The notes beneath the pieces are model-generated. The model was not told the origin of the DNA. It was given only the letters and a program-made list of their open reading frames with translations, and searched no databases. From contig VCAZ01000102.1 in assembly GCA_005784505.1 (NCBI GenBank), positions 1,130,481 to 1,194,480 of the forward strand: a stretch of DNA of 64,000 nucleotides. The letters are read 5' to 3'. The DNA comes from Bagarius yarrelli (taxonomy: Eukaryota > Chordata > Actinopteri > Siluriformes > Sisoridae). Below are positions 59,460-64,000 of this stretch, piece by piece; positions within the stretch are counted from its first letter, which is position 1, and every line of letters starts with the position of its first letter. The position numbers and the translations under genes were made by a program.

Positions 59460-60654
59460 TTGAACGTCCATGCCATAACCTATTCTAATACCTCGTTATC
59501 TCAAGTGTAAATATCTAGGCGTTATTTAGGAAAAGTATGTTTTTTTAACCATTTTATATGAAATAATGTATAATACTTTTGTACAATATAATTTGTTATA
59601 TTAAGCAACATAGTAACAGTTCAGTCATTACTAGAATTTTTGTTCAAATTATTTTTTTTCCAAATATGTACAAACAAAATGTGAATTATACAACCAGGAA
59701 TTGAAACACAGGGGGTAAACCAATGTATGTAGGTTACATGATATTTACTAAATAGTGTATACATTATAGAACCATAGCAGTGCGCTTATATGATGTAATT
59801 AATGTGATCAGTTATTATAGTATAGGTCCTAATTGCCTTGCAGCTGTGCAAAAGAAAGATATTACTGATGTAATATAAATCGCCAGTTCTGACTTAGCAG
59901 GTAATTAACTAGCGGTTAACTTAGTGGTTCTTCAAAAACTAACTATTAATTTCTGCTTAGCTCCTGCAAACGTATCTACTGTATGTGTTGTTAAGAAGAA
60001 GTTCACAGATAGAAAATTAAATAAGCTGTTGAAGTATTAGATGTGGCTAAAAAAATGTTATGCTACTGTAAAAGCTGAGAATCTGAACACTGGGCACATT
60101 TTAAAGAAAAAAAAAAATAAAACCACCATGTTACAATGTTATTCCACAAATGCAGCTGAATTTTTTTTATTGCATATTATTATTTTTTTTTAAATAATTC
60201 TGAATATAGACTCACTGCAGCAACAAACTTGTCCCACAAGCCACGTCACACAAAGTTCACACAAAGTTCTATCTTTTAACGGTTGACGGATGTTTCAATC
60301 TTTTGCAAGCATAGAATGAATGTAAGCATGGGTTATTTTCAGTTGTAATAGTTTCTATCTATGCCTTTGCACATTGCCAGGGAAGGAAGCTTCAGTTAGA
60401 AAAGATTAATGTGTGGGTTAAGACAGACTAGGGTAATTTGGGTAATAGGGCCAGACTATGGAGATCCTGTTCTACTTGTCACTTTGAGGGAGCACGAAAT
60501 ATTCTTTTTAACAACAGTTTAGCCAGTTACTTTCACCTCTAGTGGCCTTGCATTATGACCACTAAGACACAGGAAGTGAAGAGAAGGTCTATAAAGTATG
60601 ATGTTGAAAAGATGTTACCGTTTATGGGTAATATTGTCTGCTATATGGCAAAAA

Positions 60655-61120
60655 GTTAACTGTGTCCACAATTGTTGACACAAAGTTGTCTAAGAACCAC
60701 AAAATTGTCTAGGATAGCTCTATATTGTAAACCCCTACCCTAGATCTGAGCCCACACTGTTTTAGCATGACAATGCCCTTGTATACAAACTACCTGTGCT
60801 CCATGAGGACATGGTGGGTTACAACTAAGTGGAAAAATGTGCCCTTACTCCACCTTTTGTTCAGAAGTAAACTGCAGCAAACTGGAATAACGAATACACC
60901 CTAAATTTATCTGTTTACCCAACATCAGTGACTAAACGCACTGATTATATCATCATTATAGTGTCTGAATAACCAAATTCTCAAAGTCGTACTTTACAAT
61001 CTGGTGAAAATCATTTCCAGAAGTGTGGAGTGGTATAAGAAGTAAGACTAAGACTAAATCTGTAACAGAATGGTTAAAAAAACACATATGGGTGTGATGG
61101 TCAGATGTCTCTTTTACTGT
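60655..61120 (+). pseudogene. Tc1-like element 3' part with terminus
   Basis: GTTGACACAAAGTTGTCTAAG, GACAATGCCCTTGTATACAAAC (transposase DNAP region), AGAAGTGTGGAGTGGTATAAG, and the terminal CACATATGGGTGTGATGGTC + AGATGTC at 61083-61110. Transposase reading is broken throughout. Confidence 0.6.
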
Positions 61121-61302
61121 ATTCTACCAGAGTGTTTCGTTCTGTTTTAAAAAGCAGGCTTTGCACTGACCGCATTGAAAGCAGCCCAAGTGTCCATTTG
61201 AAGGGCTGGCAGAGTCTTTTCATACGGGAATGTAACACTTGCTTGCTAGAGAAAAGAATCAACACTGATTTCTATTATTGTATCTTGTACCTCATTCCCC
61301 AG

Positions 61303-61353
61303 CTAGGAACCACATTACAGGCGACTCAGCGAAAACTAGAAATAGCAGTCGAG
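61303..61353 (+). CDS. Possible cd34 exon (weak)
   Basis: ACCTCATTCCCCAG acceptor, LGTTLQATQRKLEIAVE, donor GAG|GTAAAA; 51 bases, phase 0 to 0, which fits the phase-0 end of exon 3. Nothing in the peptide proves it belongs to CD34, and the surrounding frame 61105-61395 has no known relative. Confidence 0.25.
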
Positions 61354-62104
61354 GTAAAAGAAAAGGGGGCTAGTAAGAAATGTCCTAAAGATTAAAATAC
61401 GTCCAGTCATGCCTTATAAATTCACCTTGTCCTGGGGTAACCCTAGAAATATATATTACATTAGTTCTGTAGTATTATTATTGTACCCATGATGGCATGC
61501 AACAAGGTAAAAAAAAATCCAATGGTTTCGTAATGCTTTTGGGTGAATTTTCCTTGCAATGTTTCAATTCACTTCTTCTAGAAGACAAAGACACTGTCCA
61601 CATTTATCCTATGATGAAGCATTGCTTCCTTGAAAAGAATCCCAAAACAGGAAGGTCCTAAATAAATTGGTCTAAAACCTGATAGCCTTCAAATCTTAAT
61701 CCAATTAAATGTTTGTGGAAGGGTTTGGACTGACATTCTATCTTTCAAAACACCAATATGAGAGTATTTCTTTTTAGAAGATAATTATTAGACTTTTAGA
61801 GACACCTTACTATGTGTATTATATTGTGTACATTAGATTGTGGACAATCATAGGGTGCATTTCATCCAGTTCTAATTTAGTAGGCTTTAATCAATGACCA
61901 GGAAGTCATTCATTTTAAGGACAGTTTCTCGATCACAATTCTTTTCTTGTTTTTTAATCGAAAAAATCCAACAATGCACTAAAAAAATCAACGATTACTT
62001 ACATTAAGTTTTTTACCTTCATTTGACTTTCTATATATGGCTTGTAAATTATGACTTCCCCTACGCTAGATTTCAATCCTACTTGACAAAAACCAATACG
62101 ATTT

Positions 62105-62300
62105 AGCACTACAAACCAGATTCAGCCCTGGAGGTCAGTGTCTACCAAAGTTTAGCTTAGCTTGCCTTAAACACGTCTGCCTGTAAATTCAAGTATACTT
62201 AGAAAGACCTTGATTAGCTACTTCAAGTGGGGTTTCATTGGTCTAGGAGCTAAATTATGCAAAACACCAGCCCTGGCAACCCTGTTTGGTGTTCCCTGTT
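62105..62300. mobile_element. hAT-like MITE, degenerate
   Basis: CAGCCCTGGAGGTCAGTGTC, AAAGTTTAGCTTAGCTTGCC and, on the right, AACACCAGCCCTGG and TTTGGTGTTCCCTG. Relative of the element at 29185-29386. Confidence 0.5.
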
Positions 62301-63908
62301 TATAACGGTGATTGTGGACAGTGATAATGGAAACGGGTAATTGAGTCATCAGTGTCCCAAAGTGTAGTAAGCCAGGGTCCCTATCAGTGCCCCAATGTGT
62401 GCACCAGATATAATAACTTAACTCTACTAATGAGCTGATTAAGATGCACATGTAACAAATGCTTCAAATTGTAGCAAACCAGATAGGAAATAGGTTTGTA
62501 CTGGATTGTGACTAAAGAAAATTTGTGTCAAATCTGGAATTGGTGGGAAGCTCTGAAAAAAAGGTTTGTAGTGTTTTTACATAGGCTCATTCGGATACTG
62601 TTTCCCAGTCCCCTTTTTTTTTTTTATCAAGGTTCGGGGAGTATAAAAAGAGCAGAGAATTGATAATCTGTTTTTGATCGCCCTGTAATCCTAAAGCTTT
62701 ATGACTTTAAAATGAAGGAACGATTTGCAAATGCTTCCAAAGACACGTCTGCACTGATATTTACATCAGAATCGTATTCTCTCTTACTCTCTAATACCCA
62801 ATTAATTTAGCTAATCCGTATTAAATACTAAAAAAAAACCTCTGAGGACATGTAGTGCACATGTTGTAGTCCAATTGCATGTCGATGCCAATTTAAACAC
62901 ACTGCATTTTTAAACACACCTTGGTTGAAGAAGCATTTTATCTGTCTAGACGCTCTACAAACATCAGACAGCAAGCATTCTTCTCGAAATAGAGCAATGA
63001 CATGTAAGTTTAAAGTTGCATTTTAATATAAAATCATGAAATAAATGCCAAATCCAAAACATTATTGACAACAGAGAGACAGACATTGTACAGCCTTCAT
63101 ATAAACCCTGCTTAAGTTTAATACGAAGCCTTAGGGAAAATATGTCTTGATGGGTTTATTTACTGGGGTGGGGATTATATATAATATTTTTTTTAATAAG
63201 AACAGATGGCTGAAGCGTCTCCACCCAAAAGCCCATTACTGGTACCTGATATAAGCTTGTTGCACGCATCCATCATTACTGCGTACTATATTACCATATG
63301 CATTTATTCGCAAATTGCTTTCTTTCTTTCAGAATAGTGAACCCTCAACTTCTAAAGCCTAGACTAGGGCTTGTATATTGATACTTTAATATTTTAAACT
63401 AATATTTAATTTTAATTAAATCTAAATCTAAAAGCAAAAAAAAACTCACTATAATTAATACTTTCTATACTTATATAATAAAAATTGATTGCCAAAGCCA
63501 AAAGAATGTTTTTGATTGTGTTCTTGAATGTGTTTAGTCTACAAATCATTATAAATCTGTCAGAATCCCTGTCTGTGTTTTTTAAATCTGTGTTCGAGGA
63601 CTTTTATTGTGACTTTTGTTGTGTTTCACCTTCATACCTTGGAAATTCCAGACGAACGCTGGGGGTAGCACTGGGCACGTCGCACAGAGGGTAGGCACAG
63701 AGGGTAGGCTGTCACTGAACGTCAAAGATTTTGAGCTGCTAATACTTGTTACGAATTACATGGAACGTCTTTTAGCAAAAGGCTAGCTGTAGTGCTGCCC
63801 AGACCGTTATAATATAGAATATTCAAGTTCATCCACAACAAAACTAATCAAACACAATTTTGTGGACATTACACTAATAAAAATTTGCAAAAATCTTATT
63901 TTTCAAAG
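62301..63908 (+). other. cd34 candidate intron or unresolved region
   Basis: No named repeat. Two small splice-flanked segments were weighed: 63206-63241 (MAEASPPKSPLL, donor CTG|GTACCT) and one starting 63334 after TTTCTTTCAG, which hits a stop after nine codons. Neither is supported well enough to call. Confidence 0.4.
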
Positions 63909-63979
63909 CGCCCACAACTACATTACCTCCTATGGTTACCTTGCTGGTGAGTCGTTCTGTAACAACTAAAACACTGAAG
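63909..63979 (+). CDS. cd34: Possible cd34 exon 4 (mucin-like)
   Basis: Acceptor TTATTTTTCAAAG and donor AAG|GTATGT. Only the frame that enters in phase 1 is open: PTTTLPPMVTLLVSRSVTTK + TLK, Thr-rich like exons 2 and 3. It fits exon 3 only if the weaker GTGC|GTGATT donor is used, or if another exon lies between. An inner donor CTG|GTGAGT at 63947 would shorten it by 33 bases. The window ends 21 bases after the donor. Confidence 0.45.
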
Positions 63980-64000
63980 GTATGTAAAATCAACCATGCT

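Noticed and set aside
61105..61395. 96-codon frame as a gene
   Set aside because: It starts in the end of a Tc1-like element and has no family resemblance; only the small splice-flanked 61303-61353 segment is kept as a weak exon candidate.
63334..63363. Exon after the good acceptor TTTCTTTCAG (NSEPSTSKA-stop)
   Set aside because: Stop after nine codons in the phase-0 frame, and no usable donor; a short alternative C terminus cannot be excluded but is unsupported.

Overview
The window is vertebrate nuclear DNA: split exons with GT/AG introns, long AT-rich introns, hundreds of bases of di- and tetranucleotide microsatellites, and a dense layer of tRNA-derived SINEs, L2-type LINEs, Tc1, hAT and piggyBac-like relics. 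The repeat vocabulary is that of a teleost fish. My guess of an otophysan such as a catfish rests only on the look of the SINEs.

Only two genes are supported. Positions 2576-8666 carry the last five coding exons of plexin A2 (plxna2, + strand), 273 codons that complete the cytoplasmic Ras/Rap-GAP domain and end in SLES-stop. The expected earlier exons lie upstream of the window. The 3' UTR probably runs about 5.4 kb to paired AATAAA signals at 14060-14086 and carries several microsatellites and a SINE.

From 14.1 to 46.7 kb I see no host gene. The stretch is a graveyard of transposable elements: a degenerate L2-like LINE on the minus strand (15.6-18.0 kb), a LINE fragment containing a 36-bp minisatellite (22.5-23.35 kb), two MITE candidates side by side (25.9-27.2 kb), an L2 pile-up (27.3-29.9 kb), a pair of LTR-like repeats in inverted orientation (31.9-33.6 kb), an 800-bp purine-rich microsatellite (34.4-35.2 kb), another LINE fragment carrying a hAT-like MITE with a perfect 8-bp target duplication (41.2-42.15 kb), a TTAA-flanked MITE (42.7 kb) and an L2 3' end nested in a SINE (43.6-44.1 kb).

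From 46.9 kb to the window end lies the 5' part of a second + strand gene: a signal-peptide exon (46899-46974), a 10.7-kb intron, and two Thr/Ser/Pro-rich mucin-like exons (57699-57845, 58181-58368), plus one or more possible further exons. Mucin-like make-up, signal peptide, long first intron and position just 3' of plxna2 in the same orientation match CD34 in mammals, so I call it a probable cd34 whose Cys-rich, membrane and cytoplasmic parts lie beyond the window. The two genes are neighbours by conserved synteny and need not share a function: plexin A2 is a semaphorin receptor subunit, CD34 a sialomucin of blood progenitors and endothelium.

I found no wholly new system. The most worthwhile observations are the SINE/LINE pair sharing a 3' tail, the nested insertions with readable target duplications, the LINE-born minisatellite, the inverted LTR pair, and the unresolved exon structure of the fast-evolving cd34 candidate.
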